A stretch of 64,000 nucleotides of DNA from the NCBI RefSeq assembly GCF_047425875.1, contig NZ_CP179727.1, positions 1,612,001-1,676,000 on the forward strand, in the 5' to 3' direction. Source of the DNA: Macrococcoides animalis (GTDB lineage Bacteria; Bacillota; Bacilli; Staphylococcales; Staphylococcaceae). Shown one piece after another: positions 25,419-34,320 of the stretch; positions within the stretch are counted from its first letter, which is position 1; each line of letters starts with the position of its first letter. The translations under genes were made by a program, and so were the position numbers. The notes under the pieces are model-generated. The model was not told where the DNA came from. It did no database searches and worked only from the letters and a program-made list of their open reading frames with translations.

Positions 25419-27487
25419 ATTTAAAACGACAAGAAGAGAAGCATTTAACAGGTGTCCATGCATTAATTGAGATTATTGAACATCAATTAACGGGTGAATT
25501 AGATCAATCGACAACTAATTTAATTGAAGAACGTAGGCATGCTTTTGAAGAATTAGGGACAGAGATTTCTGATGATGTCCAAATTGAATATTCACAAGTA
25601 TTACCATCACTTAAAATGCAAGAAGAGTTACAAGTCAGTCGTGGTAACCTAACTAAACAAATAAAGAAGATGAAAAGTCGACCGTATTTTGGAGCAGTTA
25701 CGATTTCAGAAGTTGATCAGGATACTGAGAAGTTTTATATCGGACTAAATAGTTTAAAAGACCCTTCTACCGGAGATTTAATCATTTACGATTGGCGCAC
25801 GCCTATTGCGAGTACTTATTATGAGAATAGATTGGGTGACGTTAGTTATGACGTACCAACCGTTGGGATACAACATGTAACAGTAGAGGATCGTATCCAA
25901 ATTGTGATAGAAGAGGGTAAATTACTCGATGTCTTTGACTCTGAAATTTATATTGGTGACGACGCATTACAGCATTTGCTCGTAGATACTGCAAAAGACA
26001 AAATGAAATCCATTGTTACAACAATTCAAAAAGATCAAAATGCGATAATTCGTATGACGAGCGCCAATGATATCTTAGTATTAGGACCTCCAGGTTCAGG
26101 GAAAACTTCGATTGCAATGCAACGTATTGCGTATTTATTGTATTTACATCGTCACAAGATGACAGCCGAACAAATGTTATTTATTACACCAAACGAAATG
26201 TTTGGTGATTATATCGCAGACGTTTTACCCGAACTTGGTGAAGCGCCCATTAACGCAACGACATTTTTTAGATTAAAAGATAAGATTAATCGTCGTCACT
26301 TCAATGTCGAATCACTCTTTCAAAATATTGAACGCATGCGCGAGGCAGATGTGTTTGAACAGCAAATGTTTAAAGTAAAAAATAGTCCTACTTTACTAAA
26401 TAAAATGGATCAGAAAATAAAGTCAATTGCTGAGAAAAATATTAAGTTTAACATATTAACAATCGAAGGTATGCCATTTGTCACGACAGAACATTTATCA
26501 CACTTGTTTTATGATAAGTTTGGAAATGTGCCGATTGATGCGCGTCTTAAAAAGATGCAGATGGAATTAGAACCGCTGTATCAAAAACATTTAGAAAAGG
26601 CCATTAAAGAACGTGCTAAAGCATTGAAGAAAGTTACGAAGTATATCGGTACTGATGAAGAACTTGAAGAGCAGGCAAAACGCGAAAAAACAAAGCAATA
26701 TAAAGTCCTTAAAAATTATATTAAAGATATTCAGTTTATTAATATTGAACGTATTTATTTAAATATATTGAAAACGATTAATCAAGATGTCTATTTAGCA
26801 ACGCTTGAGCAGTTTAGGAATAAACAAATGCGTTATGAAGACATTGCACCGCTTATTTATTTGTCGATTAGAATAAAAGGCTTATATCGAGAAGGTATGA
26901 TACAGCACATTATTATTGATGAAGTGCAGGATTATTCTATCGTTCAAATGGCAGCAATCAGTGCAGTTTATCCAAATGCACGTAAGACGATGTTAGGAGA
27001 CAGCAATCAGATAGTACACCCGACAATAACGTTTGATACGCCACACGATGTTAACGTTATTCATTTAACGAAGTCCTACCGTTCAACAGTCCAAATTACA
27101 GAATTTACGAAATCATTAATCGGTAATGAAGATACAGAATCACTAGGTGTAGATGGTGATGCAGTACAATATATAGATTATCAAGCATTTAAGGATCTAG
27201 TGAATAAATTGGAATCTGAAAGTATTGCGATTATCGCACGTGATGTACATCATGCAAGTCAAATTCACGAAACGATTGATGATGCAATATTACTTACACA
27301 TGATCAATATACGTTTAAGAAAGGAAAAGTTGTAATGCCGAATTACATGGCAAAGGGGTTTGAGTTCTCTCATGTGTTTATTATAGGGTATGACGCGTAT
27401 GATTTAGAACAAGACCAGTTGCTCTTGTATACAATTGCAAGTAGAGCTACACGAAATCTCTATTTAGTAGGTGATATAAGTGATTAG
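25415..27487 (+). CDS. helD: HelD-like UvrD-superfamily ATPase (RNA polymerase recycling factor)
   Basis: 690-residue SF1 helicase-like ATPase. An N-terminal coiled coil (to about residue 100) would enter RNA polymerase, followed by YDWRTPIAS, Walker A GPPGSGKT (224-231), a long helical insertion (about 270-470), the DEVQD motif II, the KSYRST motif and a C-terminal FEFSHVFIIGYD. This matches HelD, which removes stalled RNA polymerase from DNA, though it is shorter than the 774-residue Bacillus protein. TTG start with GGAGG upstream. It overlaps the DinB-like gene by 8 bases. Confidence 0.82.
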   Translation: MNLKRQEEKHLTGVHALIEIIEHQLTGELDQSTTNLIEERRHAFEELGTEISDDVQIEYSQVLPSLKMQEELQVSRGNLTKQIKKMKSRPYFGAVTISEVDQDTEKFYIGLNSLKDPSTGDLIIYDWRTPIASTYYENRLGDVSYDVPTVGIQHVTVEDRIQIVIEEGKLLDVFDSEIYIGDDALQHLLVDTAKDKMKSIVTTIQKDQNAIIRMTSANDILVLGPPGSGKTSIAMQRIAYLLYLHRHKMTAEQMLFITPNEMFGDYIADVLPELGEAPINATTFFRLKDKINRRHFNVESLFQNIERMREADVFEQQMFKVKNSPTLLNKMDQKIKSIAEKNIKFNILTIEGMPFVTTEHLSHLFYDKFGNVPIDARLKKMQMELEPLYQKHLEKAIKERAKALKKVTKYIGTDEELEEQAKREKTKQYKVLKNYIKDIQFINIERIYLNILKTINQDVYLATLEQFRNKQMRYEDIAPLIYLSIRIKGLYREGMIQHIIIDEVQDYSIVQMAAISAVYPNARKTMLGDSNQIVHPTITFDTPHDVNVIHLTKSYRSTVQITEFTKSLIGNEDTESLGVDGDAVQYIDYQAFKDLVNKLESESIAIIARDVHHASQIHETIDDAILLTHDQYTFKKGKVVMPNYMAKGFEFSHVFIIGYDAYDLEQDQLLLYTIASRATRNLYLVGDISD

Positions 27488-27956
27488 TGTGTTAGATCCA
27501 ATATTTAATCAGATTCAATTTCAAGTCGAGAGTATTAAACAACTTGCAAATAAGGTTGATATCTTTATGTTAGAACAGGAAATATATCCTGGCGGACGAA
27601 CATGTTTTGAGTTATTGACACATATTGCATTATTACCTGAAGCGGATTTGATGATTATTAATGGTGCTAGTGCAACTGAAATGCAGGATTACTATTATTA
27701 TTGGCAAAAAGAAGTGACATCTATTGAACTATTTGAAGCCCGCCTAGAACTAAGTATGAATATATTGATGGATTATTATAATCAGTTGGAAGAAGAAGAA
27801 TTATTAGAAACAAAAATGACATATTGGCAAACACGTCAAACGTATATTGATTGGCTACTCGTAATATTAACGCATTTAACGCATCATAGATCCCAACTTC
27901 ATAGTGCAGTTAAACAGTTTGGTGGGGAAATTGAAAAGTTTAATTTATTTGAATAA
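27480..27956 (+). CDS. DinB/YfiT-like metal-binding four-helix protein
   Basis: 158 residues. The three His ligands of DinB-like enzymes can be placed at ELLTHIAL (near residue 46) and THLTHHRSQLH (near 130-140). Such proteins include thiol-dependent S-transferases that may use bacillithiol, but the substrate is unknown. GTG start with AGGTG upstream, overlapping the HelD-like gene by 8 bases; last gene in the operon. Confidence 0.75.
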   Translation: MISVLDPIFNQIQFQVESIKQLANKVDIFMLEQEIYPGGRTCFELLTHIALLPEADLMIINGASATEMQDYYYYWQKEVTSIELFEARLELSMNILMDYYNQLEEEELLETKMTYWQTRQTYIDWLLVILTHLTHHRSQLHSAVKQFGGEIEKFNLFE

Positions 27957-27958
27957 AA

Positions 27959-27983
27959 AAAAGCCGACTATTTAGTCAGCTGT
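27959..27983 (-). terminator. Terminator of the thioredoxin-like gene
   Basis: On the minus strand AGCTGACTA / TAGTCGGCT (one G-U pair) overlaps the stop and is followed by eight Ts. Confidence 0.7.
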
Positions 27984-28516
27984 GTCATAATTGATTCGTA
28001 TACTTCATTCCAGAATTCTGGTGTGTTTTTAAACTTTTCGTGAATTTGTTGATGGACTTCTTTTTGTTTCACTTCAAAGTCTGTGTCATCTTTAGCGGGT
28101 AAGTCTTTACGAATATCTACGACATATTCTTGTATAGTTTGTGCGCGTGGCCCCCATACAGCAAACTCAGTATTGTCTTGATCTAAGAATATAAAAATAG
28201 GAATAGAGCGAGCACCATTTGTTAAATATTGATCCATTAATTCTAAATTAGAATCACGCATAATGACGCTAATAGGGAATTCAGCAACTTCTGCAATCTT
28301 CATTAATACCGGCAAATTCATCATAGCATCGCCACACCAGTCCTCTGTGATTGCGATTGCTTTTAGATGTTTGTCTTTTAATTGTAAAAGTCTTTCGTCA
28401 TTAGGTAATTCAAATGATTCATAAATTTTGTGCATTTCAGCTTTATTGACATTCATTTGATTAATGTATTGTTCTAAAGATAAACCTTGTTCAAAATACT
28501 TTAATAAAGTAGTCAT
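27968..28516 (-). CDS. Thioredoxin-fold protein with WCGDA motif
   Basis: 182 residues. The thioredoxin-like region (about 45-140) has AITEDWCGDAMMNLP where classical thioredoxins have WCGPC, and the cis-Pro loop RSIPIFIF. With a single active-site Cys it resembles the thioredoxin_9 group and may act in thiol transfer rather than dithiol reduction. Start ATG 28516 follows TAGGAGG. The long upstream region holds a TGAACA-AA-TGTTCA palindrome. Confidence 0.8.
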   Translation of the reverse strand: MTTLLKYFEQGLSLEQYINQMNVNKAEMHKIYESFELPNDERLLQLKDKHLKAIAITEDWCGDAMMNLPVLMKIAEVAEFPISVIMRDSNLELMDQYLTNGARSIPIFIFLDQDNTEFAVWGPRAQTIQEYVVDIRKDLPAKDDTDFEVKQKEVHQQIHEKFKNTPEFWNEVYESIMTQLTK

Positions 28517-28603
28517 AATGGCCTCCTATATGCGTATGATAATTATTTTTATTATAACAATATCAGAATAATCAAACAAAAGATATGATGTTCACATAAA
28601 AAA

Positions 28604-28617
28604 TGAACAAATGTTCA
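28604..28617. promoter_or_regulatory. Operator-like palindrome TGAACA-AA-TGTTCA
   Basis: Perfect 6-2-6 palindrome 88 bases upstream of the thioredoxin-like start; the half-site recurs at 28589-28594. Confidence 0.4.
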
Positions 28618-28707
28618 AAAAAATTGCGGTATATACGGATGTAGTAAAAAATATCTTATGATAAGCTTATCTCAGCTAATAATTTTTCATACATGTAAGT
28701 CTTCTCG

Positions 28708-28739
28708 ACGGGTAGTCTAACTACCCGTTTTTTATTTTT
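28708..28739 (+). terminator. Orphan intrinsic terminator
   Basis: ACGGGTAG-TCTAA-CTACCCGT followed by a long T-rich tail on the plus strand, with no reading frame upstream on that strand for 750 bases. Confidence 0.8.
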
Positions 28740-28796
28740 AAGACTTGTTATTTTATGGTATATTTATAAAGTAAATATAATGAAGGTATGTGAATT

Positions 28797-29279
28797 ATGA
28801 AAAAATATTTTATAGCTATTATATCATTAATTGCATGTATAGTATTAGGGATTTGGTTATATACTTACTGCACGACACCAGATAACGATTTAAGTGAAGA
28901 GCGTATAGATAATATTGGTGTGAAGCAGCCGTTTAAGAATAAGCACAACAAATTTGTAGTAGATGCGATGATTCAGTTAGATGGTAAAACATTTTATCGT
29001 TCGAATAAGTGCAAGGAACTTATTATACGTAAGGATAATAAGCATAATCGTATTACAGCAGTCACTCTATTTAAAGACGATAGAGTTAGGACAAGTCGTG
29101 ATATAGGCATTGATAGTTCGAAGCAAGATGTTATTGAAGCATACGGAGATACTTATAAGAAGTCGATCCTAACGAAAAATCAAACACAATATCATTATAA
29201 AGACAAAGAAAATCATATAGGTATGAAGTTTATATTTAAAGATGACAAAGTGAAAAAAATCGAATTATTTGAAGAGTGA
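28797..29279 (+). CDS. Uncharacterised small exported or anchored protein
   Basis: 160 residues with an N-terminal hydrophobic segment (about 4-23) after MKKY, then a basic soluble domain. The latter part (KQDVIEAYGDTYKKS, then FKDDKVKKIELF) resembles the repeat pattern of SmpA/OmlA-like or DUF4309-like extracellular modules, but I cannot assign a family. There is no lipobox. Monocistronic with its own terminator at 29278. Confidence 0.65.
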   Translation: MKKYFIAIISLIACIVLGIWLYTYCTTPDNDLSEERIDNIGVKQPFKNKHNKFVVDAMIQLDGKTFYRSNKCKELIIRKDNKHNRITAVTLFKDDRVRTSRDIGIDSSKQDVIEAYGDTYKKSILTKNQTQYHYKDKENHIGMKFIFKDDKVKKIELFEE

Positions 29280-29311
29280 GAGGCAGTGTATCATAGCCTC
29301 TCATCTTTTTT
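29278..29311 (+). terminator. Terminator of the small exported protein gene
   Basis: GAGAGGC / GCCTCTC stem with 11-base loop, then ATCTTTTTT. Confidence 0.75.
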
Positions 29312-29374
29312 ATGTTCAATTACTTCGGTTTCCGATATAATAGAATTAACAACTTTTTATTTGGAGGTATTACT

Positions 29375-30604
29375 ATGAATTATGAAGCAATTGTCAGAAA
29401 GTATGCAGAAACAGTCGTAAGTGTAGGATTAAATGTACAACCAGGGCAAACCGTTGTTGTTAATGCAGATATCGATGCCATTGATTTCGTTCGCGAAGTT
29501 ACGAAAGCGGCATACGACAAAGGGGCAAAAGAAGTCATTCAGAAATTAACGGATGGTCCATCATCTCAAATGAAATTTGAGTATGCACCAATCGAAATAT
29601 TTGAAGAGATTCCACAGTATAAAATTGATGAAACGAATGATTTCGTAAAAAATAAAGTGGCACATTTACGTGTGTATTCTCAAACACCAGAATTATTAAA
29701 AGACGCTGATCCAAATAAAATTGCAGCACAAGCCAAAGCGTTAGGTGAAGCTAACAAAGACTTTTCTAGGGCTGTTGGACGTTATGACTTTTCGTGGTGT
29801 ATCGTAGGCTTTCCGAATGATAAATGGGGAGAACTGGTATTTCCTGAATTAAAAGGTGAAGCTGCGAAATTAAAATTATTAGAAGCGATGATTAAAGCAG
29901 TACGTGTTGACCAAGAAGATCCAATTGAAGCTTGGAGATTACATAACGAAAATATTAATGCAAAAGCGCGTCAACTGAATGAAAAAGCTTATGATAAATT
30001 ACATTACAAATCTTCAACAACTGACGTCGAAATTGGATTAACAAAAGGACACGTATGGTTGGGTGCAAGTGCGATGAATTCTGATGGTGTTGAAATTCAA
30101 GTGAACATGCCAACAGAAGAAGTATTTACTTCACCAGATTTTCGCCGTGTTAATGGTGTGATTGGAAATACACGTCCACTTGCATATCAAGGTGCAATTG
30201 TAGATGATTTTAAATTAACATTTAAAGATGGTGTAGTGACTGACTTTGAAGCGGGTGTTGGATACGACGTACTTAAGAATATGTTAAACAATGATGAAGG
30301 TGCTCGCCGTTTAGGTGAAATTGCATTAGTACCTGATGATTCACCTATTTCTAATTCTGGTATTCTTTACTACAATACATTATATGATGAAAATGCATCA
30401 TGTCATGTTGCATTAGGTCGATCATTCCCGAATGCAATTAAAGACGGGAAATCATTTTCAAAAGAAGAATTATTAGAGCAAGGATTAAACCAATCAATGA
30501 TACATGTTGATTTCATGATGGGTGGTAGCGATTTATCAATCGATGGAATTAAAGAAGATGGATCAGTAGAACCAGTGTTTAGAAATGGAAATTGGGTAAT
30601 ATAA
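29375..30604 (+). CDS. ampS: Aminopeptidase AmpS/PepS (M29 family)
   Basis: 409-residue cytosolic metallo-aminopeptidase. M29 features seen are VNADIDAIDFVREV near the N-terminus, NMPTEEVFTSPD (metal-binding Glu residues, about 245-256), GYDVLKNMLNNDEGARRLGEIALV, and NALIKDGK-like and IHVDFMMGGSDLSIDG near the C-terminus with the His and Asp ligands. It removes N-terminal residues from peptides. ATG 29375 follows TTGGAGG. The 3' side carries an unexplained 25-bp direct repeat before the terminator. Confidence 0.93.
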   Translation: MNYEAIVRKYAETVVSVGLNVQPGQTVVVNADIDAIDFVREVTKAAYDKGAKEVIQKLTDGPSSQMKFEYAPIEIFEEIPQYKIDETNDFVKNKVAHLRVYSQTPELLKDADPNKIAAQAKALGEANKDFSRAVGRYDFSWCIVGFPNDKWGELVFPELKGEAAKLKLLEAMIKAVRVDQEDPIEAWRLHNENINAKARQLNEKAYDKLHYKSSTTDVEIGLTKGHVWLGASAMNSDGVEIQVNMPTEEVFTSPDFRRVNGVIGNTRPLAYQGAIVDDFKLTFKDGVVTDFEAGVGYDVLKNMLNNDEGARRLGEIALVPDDSPISNSGILYYNTLYDENASCHVALGRSFPNAIKDGKSFSKEELLEQGLNQSMIHVDFMMGGSDLSIDGIKEDGSVEPVFRNGNWVI

Positions 30605-30627
30605 GGTCGTCGAAAAAGCGTTTAGAC
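30603..30627 (+). repeat. 25-bp direct repeat, copy 1
   Basis: Starts AAGGTCGTCG and ends GCGTTTAGAC, beginning at the ampS stop; identical copy at 30724-30748, period 121 bp. Confidence 0.85.
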
Positions 30628-30723
30628 TCAAGGAAACTGGAAACAAATCCGAAGAAATCGAACTTTGATTTAGCAGGATTTGTTGAAGTTTACCGGGAGT
30701 CTGCGCAAGAGACGCCGTCAAAA

Positions 30724-30748
30724 AAGGTCGTCGAAAAAGCGTTTAGAC
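30724..30748 (+). repeat. 25-bp direct repeat, copy 2
   Basis: Identical to 30603-30627. The region between is richer in G+C than its neighbours and may be a small duplication or a remnant of a foreign gene. Confidence 0.85.
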
Positions 30749-30756
30749 AATATGAA

Positions 30757-30796
30757 GAGTGGCCAGAAGACATTGTTTTCCGGCCACTCATTTTTT
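30757..30796 (+). terminator. Terminator downstream of ampS
   Basis: GAGTGGCC ... GGCCACTC stem extended by AGAA/TTCC pairing with one mismatch, then six Ts. Confidence 0.8.
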
Positions 30797-31829
30797 ATTC
30801 TACTGCACTTTCTGTGATTTTAAATGTAGCTAGATCAGCATCAATAACAGCATTTCTACCGTATGGAATAATGCATTTTGGTTCGTTGTGTCCAAATGAT
30901 GCATTGAATAATACAGGTTTATCCTCATGGCCCCATTCTTTCATAATTTTTTTTACGACTTCTTTATATTCTTCATATAATTTGCCGTTTTGTGGGCGGC
31001 CAAATATAATACCATTGATTCGATCTAATGTACCTAATGCACCTAGGCTACGCATAAAGTCTTCCATCAACCATTGTGGCATTAATACTTCAGAAGTTTC
31101 TAAGAATAGAATTGCACCATCAAAGTCTTCAACATTTGGATACACTTTGGTACCTCGTAATGAAATCATAAGTTCCAAGCATCCTCCAATAAGTGGGCCA
31201 CTTGCTTGTCCTTTGCCATTTACGACTTCATATCCATTATTATCAACTTTTTCACGATCAATTAACTCATTTTCTTTATCCCATCGTAATCCGTGTTTAA
31301 ATACGAAGTCTGATGTTGGTATATCACCGATAACATCAGGTTGAGTTAGCGTTTTATTGAAGTGCATCAATGAATACTCTGGAAATTCATTATTCTCAGC
31401 GAAATCTGTTAATAATGACATACCATAAAAGCTTGATAATCCAGATTTTAAACATACGAAATGTGTGAATGTTGAATCTGAATATCCCATGAATATTTTT
31501 GGGTTTTGACGAATGACATCAAAATCTAAATAGGGTAATAGGCGTACACTATCATCACCACCTAATGTTGAAATGATTGCCTTCACTTCTGAATCTTGAA
31601 ATGCTGCCATTAATTCTTCAGCACGTGCTTTAGGGTGGTCATAATTAAATGCGATTCCTTTTAATGCATTTGGCATCACCTTTACTTTATAACCCATGGA
31701 TTCAATACGTTGAATGCCAATATTTGTACGATGCTTCATTGATGCCTCACCAGCTAATCCAGAAGAGGAAGATACAAGTGCGATTGTATCACCTTGGTTG
31801 AGTCGTTCTGGTTTTATAAGTTTTAACAT
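30795..31829 (-). CDS. LD-carboxypeptidase family protein (S66, MccF/LdcA-like)
   Basis: 344-residue serine peptidase. The S66 catalytic residues are visible: nucleophile Ser in FMGYSDST (about residue 117), Glu in LFLETSE (about 247) and His in ASFGHNEPK (about 315). The N-terminus starts with the usual KPxxLxxGDTIALVSSS. Members either cleave the L,D-tetrapeptide during murein recycling (LdcA) or inactivate microcin C-like compounds (MccF); the length and the SSSSGL start lean towards MccF-like, but this is not certain. Confidence 0.85.
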   Translation of the reverse strand: MLKLIKPERLNQGDTIALVSSSSGLAGEASMKHRTNIGIQRIESMGYKVKVMPNALKGIAFNYDHPKARAEELMAAFQDSEVKAIISTLGGDDSVRLLPYLDFDVIRQNPKIFMGYSDSTFTHFVCLKSGLSSFYGMSLLTDFAENNEFPEYSLMHFNKTLTQPDVIGDIPTSDFVFKHGLRWDKENELIDREKVDNNGYEVVNGKGQASGPLIGGCLELMISLRGTKVYPNVEDFDGAILFLETSEVLMPQWLMEDFMRSLGALGTLDRINGIIFGRPQNGKLYEEYKEVVKKIMKEWGHEDKPVLFNASFGHNEPKCIIPYGRNAVIDADLATFKITESAVE

Positions 31830-31900
31830 ATCATCACCACTCTCAATAAAATTACTCCAATTATATCAGAAAATTTAGAATTTTAAACGAAAAATAAAAA

Positions 31901-31927
31901 CGTGAGTGATTATTACATCACTCACGC
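31901..31927 (-). terminator. Terminator of hsp20
   Basis: GTGAGTGAT / ATCACTCAC stem, T-rich tail on the minus strand. Confidence 0.8.
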
Positions 31928-31933
31928 ATCATT

Positions 31934-32380
31934 TTAAAATTCACTATTAATTTTTATTGATTGTTTTGGGGCTTCAGTGACATGCAGTTTGGGTAATACA
32001 ATATCTAAAGTACCATTTTTCTTAAAAGTGGCTTTAATTGTTTCAACATTAACATCTGGTAAATATAATGAACGGTGCATTGATCCAAATGTACGTTCGC
32101 GTTTAATATAGTTTTGGCCAGGTTCTTCAATTACAACTTCTTCATTACGTTTTGCAGTAATATTTAAGGCATCATTTTGATAATCGAGTTGAATGTCATC
32201 TTGATTAATCCCAGGTAAATCAACTTGTACTGTATATTCATTACTTGTTTCTTTTATATCTAATTTGAAACTATGATTGTAAGCATTATCGGCAAATTGA
32301 CTTACTGATTTTGTTAACATTTCATTTGCTACATCAAATACATTTTGTCCACGTGAAAAGATACTATTCTTATTATCCAT
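31934..32380 (-). CDS. hsp20: Small heat-shock protein Hsp20
   Basis: 148-residue ATP-independent chaperone. The alpha-crystallin domain (about residues 45-135) shows YTVQVDLPGINQDDI, then RTFGSMHRSLYLPD and the closing NGTLDIVLPK; the C-terminal IKI motif (QSIKIN) supports oligomer contacts. ATG 32380 has AGGAG upstream; the in-frame GTG nine bases earlier overlaps that site. A CtsR operator lies on a near-consensus promoter directly upstream, so it belongs to the CtsR heat-shock regulon. Confidence 0.93.
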   Translation of the reverse strand: MDNKNSIFSRGQNVFDVANEMLTKSVSQFADNAYNHSFKLDIKETSNEYTVQVDLPGINQDDIQLDYQNDALNITAKRNEEVVIEEPGQNYIKRERTFGSMHRSLYLPDVNVETIKATFKKNGTLDIVLPKLHVTEAPKQSIKINSEF

Positions 32381-32410
32381 ATGAATCACTCCTGTTTATT
32401 TGATACTTAT

Positions 32411-32439
32411 ATTATACACTTAAGGTCAAATATAGTCAA
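32411..32439 (-). promoter_or_regulatory. SigA-type promoter of hsp20
   Basis: On the minus strand TTGACT, 17 bases, TATAAT; it overlaps the CtsR box. Confidence 0.8.
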
Positions 32440-32440
32440 A
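32424..32440 (+). promoter_or_regulatory. CtsR operator
   Basis: GGTCAAA-TAT-AGTCAAA matches the CtsR heptad direct repeat (RGTCAAA-N3-RGTCAAA) exactly and covers the hsp20 -35 region. Confidence 0.9.
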
Positions 32441-33094
32441 TTAATTAGTGTCATTTGTAATTGCGTCGAGTAAGTAATCTATGGTTGCGATGGTATACGA
32501 TGGTTGAGCTTGTTTAATTTCATTAATATCTCCGTACCCATACAGTACACCAATTGAATCGATGTTATTCTTTTGGGCACCAATAATATCATATTTACGG
32601 TCACCAATCATAATACATGATGATTTAGGCAGACGATGTGTATCAAGAACATGTTGAATCACTTCTGATTTGTTTGTACGTGTGCCATCTAGTTCGCTGC
32701 CTGTGATCGATTCGAAATAATGATCAAGGTGGAAGTGCTCTAAAATAGGGCGAGCAAAATGCGTAGGTTTACTTGTCGCTACATATAATTTTTTATCCAT
32801 AGACTTTAATGCATCTAATAACAATTTAATCCCTGGATAGACGGCATTTTCGAACATACCTTTATCACTATAATATTCGCGATAAAGACGTACAGCTTCG
32901 AGATATTTTTCATCCTTTAAGTTGTAGTATATTTCATAACTTTCTTGTAATGGTGGACCAATAAACGGAATTAATGCTTCATTTTCTGGTGGGTCTATAT
33001 TTAATTTTTTTAATGAATAAATAATACTATTTGTAATGCCTAAATATGGATCAGTTAATGTACCATCTAAATCAAATAATATATGTTCATACAT
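32441..33094 (-). CDS. HAD-superfamily phosphatase (Gph/PpaX-like)
   Basis: 217 residues. Motif I FDLDGTLTD (about 7-15) provides the nucleophile Asp, motif II is VATSKP, and motif III/IV is IMIGDRKYDIIGAQ. The cap is helical, as in phosphoglycolate phosphatase and PpaX. Substrate unknown. The start overlaps the namA stop by one base (TAATG), so it is translated from the namA transcript. Confidence 0.85.
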   Translation of the reverse strand: MYEHILFDLDGTLTDPYLGITNSIIYSLKKLNIDPPENEALIPFIGPPLQESYEIYYNLKDEKYLEAVRLYREYYSDKGMFENAVYPGIKLLLDALKSMDKKLYVATSKPTHFARPILEHFHLDHYFESITGSELDGTRTNKSEVIQHVLDTHRLPKSSCIMIGDRKYDIIGAQKNNIDSIGVLYGYGDINEIKQAQPSYTIATIDYLLDAITNDTN

Positions 33095-34134
33095 TATCGA
33101 ATGCCACGTTCGTATTGTTTTGGAACAGTAATATCATCACGTAAAGCTTTTACAGCATGAATTGCCCAGTACGGATCGTTTAACATACCGCGTCCTACTG
33201 CTACTAAATCAGCATCTTCATTGCGTAATGTCATTTCAGCTGTTTCAGCACTATCTAAAATACCAACTGCAATCACAGGTACATCGAATTTTTCTTTGAA
33301 GCGTTTCGCAAATGGTACTTGATATCCTGGATAGTTACCGGGTTTATCAATACCGGCAGGTGCTTCGCCGCCAGTTGAGATATGAAACATATCGACACCA
33401 GCCTGTAAATATTTCTCTGATATAGATAAAGCATATTCTACATCATAACCGCCATCCATGTATTCTCTTGCTGAAATTCTGAAGATTAATGGCATATCCT
33501 CTGGCATCACTGATTTTGCTGCTTTTATTACTTCAACACCAAACAATGATAAATCTTGGCCGTATTCATCGGAACGCTTATTAATATTTGGTGAATGGAA
33601 CTGGTGAATTAAATAACCGTGAGCACCGTGAATTTCAATAGCATCAAATCCTGCTTCAACAGCGCGACGAACACTTTCTTTATATTTATTAATCATAGCT
33701 TTTACTTCTTCATTTGAAAGTTCTCTAGGGTATCTGATATCACCGTAATCTGTTTTTTCTTCAACAGGCGTTGTAAATGATGAAACAGGTGTCTCAACAT
33801 CACGTGCTTTACGTCCAGCATGACCAATTTGGATAGCAGCTTTTGCACCATTTGAATGGATACCATCAACGACATGTTTAAATGCAGGGATTTGTGCATC
33901 GTCCCATAAACCTAAACAATTTTTAGTAATACGTCCATCGGGTTCAACGTTGGTCATTTCAACGATAATTAATCCGGTTTGACCAACAGCACGAGATGCG
34001 TAATGGACATAATGCCATTCAGTTGGAGTACCATCTTCATTCTCAACAGAGTATTGACACATCGGTGGCATTACGATTCTATTTTTAAGTTCTAATCCTT
34101 TATAAGAATAAGGTGTATTTAATATTGTTTTCAT
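33094..34134 (-). CDS. namA: NADPH dehydrogenase NamA (YqjM-type old yellow enzyme)
   Basis: 346-residue FMN oxidoreductase that reduces activated C=C bonds. YqjM-class residues are visible: MPPMCQYS (Cys26 and Tyr28), QIGHAGRKA, EIHGAHGYLIHQFHSP (the His pair that binds the carbonyl) and the C-terminal VAVGRGML phosphate loop. ATG 34134 follows ACAGGAGG. It is the first gene of a two-gene unit with the HAD phosphatase. Confidence 0.93.
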   Translation of the reverse strand: MKTILNTPYSYKGLELKNRIVMPPMCQYSVENEDGTPTEWHYVHYASRAVGQTGLIIVEMTNVEPDGRITKNCLGLWDDAQIPAFKHVVDGIHSNGAKAAIQIGHAGRKARDVETPVSSFTTPVEEKTDYGDIRYPRELSNEEVKAMINKYKESVRRAVEAGFDAIEIHGAHGYLIHQFHSPNINKRSDEYGQDLSLFGVEVIKAAKSVMPEDMPLIFRISAREYMDGGYDVEYALSISEKYLQAGVDMFHISTGGEAPAGIDKPGNYPGYQVPFAKRFKEKFDVPVIAVGILDSAETAEMTLRNEDADLVAVGRGMLNDPYWAIHAVKALRDDITVPKQYERGIR

Positions 34135-34320
34135 ATTTATCCTCCTGTTTTCTTGTTGATATTATTATAAGATTTTTCTTTTAAGAAAGATAAAATTTTG
34201 ATTTATTTTATGAGTAAAATGATTATTGTTGTGTCAGTTTTTATTAATAATCTTAGGTGAATGAAATATCACTTAAAATAAAGTATAATAAATTTAAGTG
34301 AATATAAAGGGTGTGATGAG

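Larger units (their letters stand above)
28517..28796. other. 280-bp intergenic region with operator-like palindrome and orphan terminator
   Basis: It contains the thioredoxin-like gene promoter on the minus strand, a TGAACA-AA-TGTTCA palindrome at 28604-28617 with another TGTTCA at 28589, and a plus-strand terminator at 28708-28739 that belongs to no annotated gene. A short RNA between them is possible; I could not place a convincing -35/-10 pair. Confidence 0.5.

Noticed and set aside
30592..31344. Plus-strand open frame of 250 codons overlapping the S66 peptidase gene
   Set aside because: Most of it is antisense to the well-conserved S66 gene; the start lies inside ampS and the composition is that of a shadow frame.
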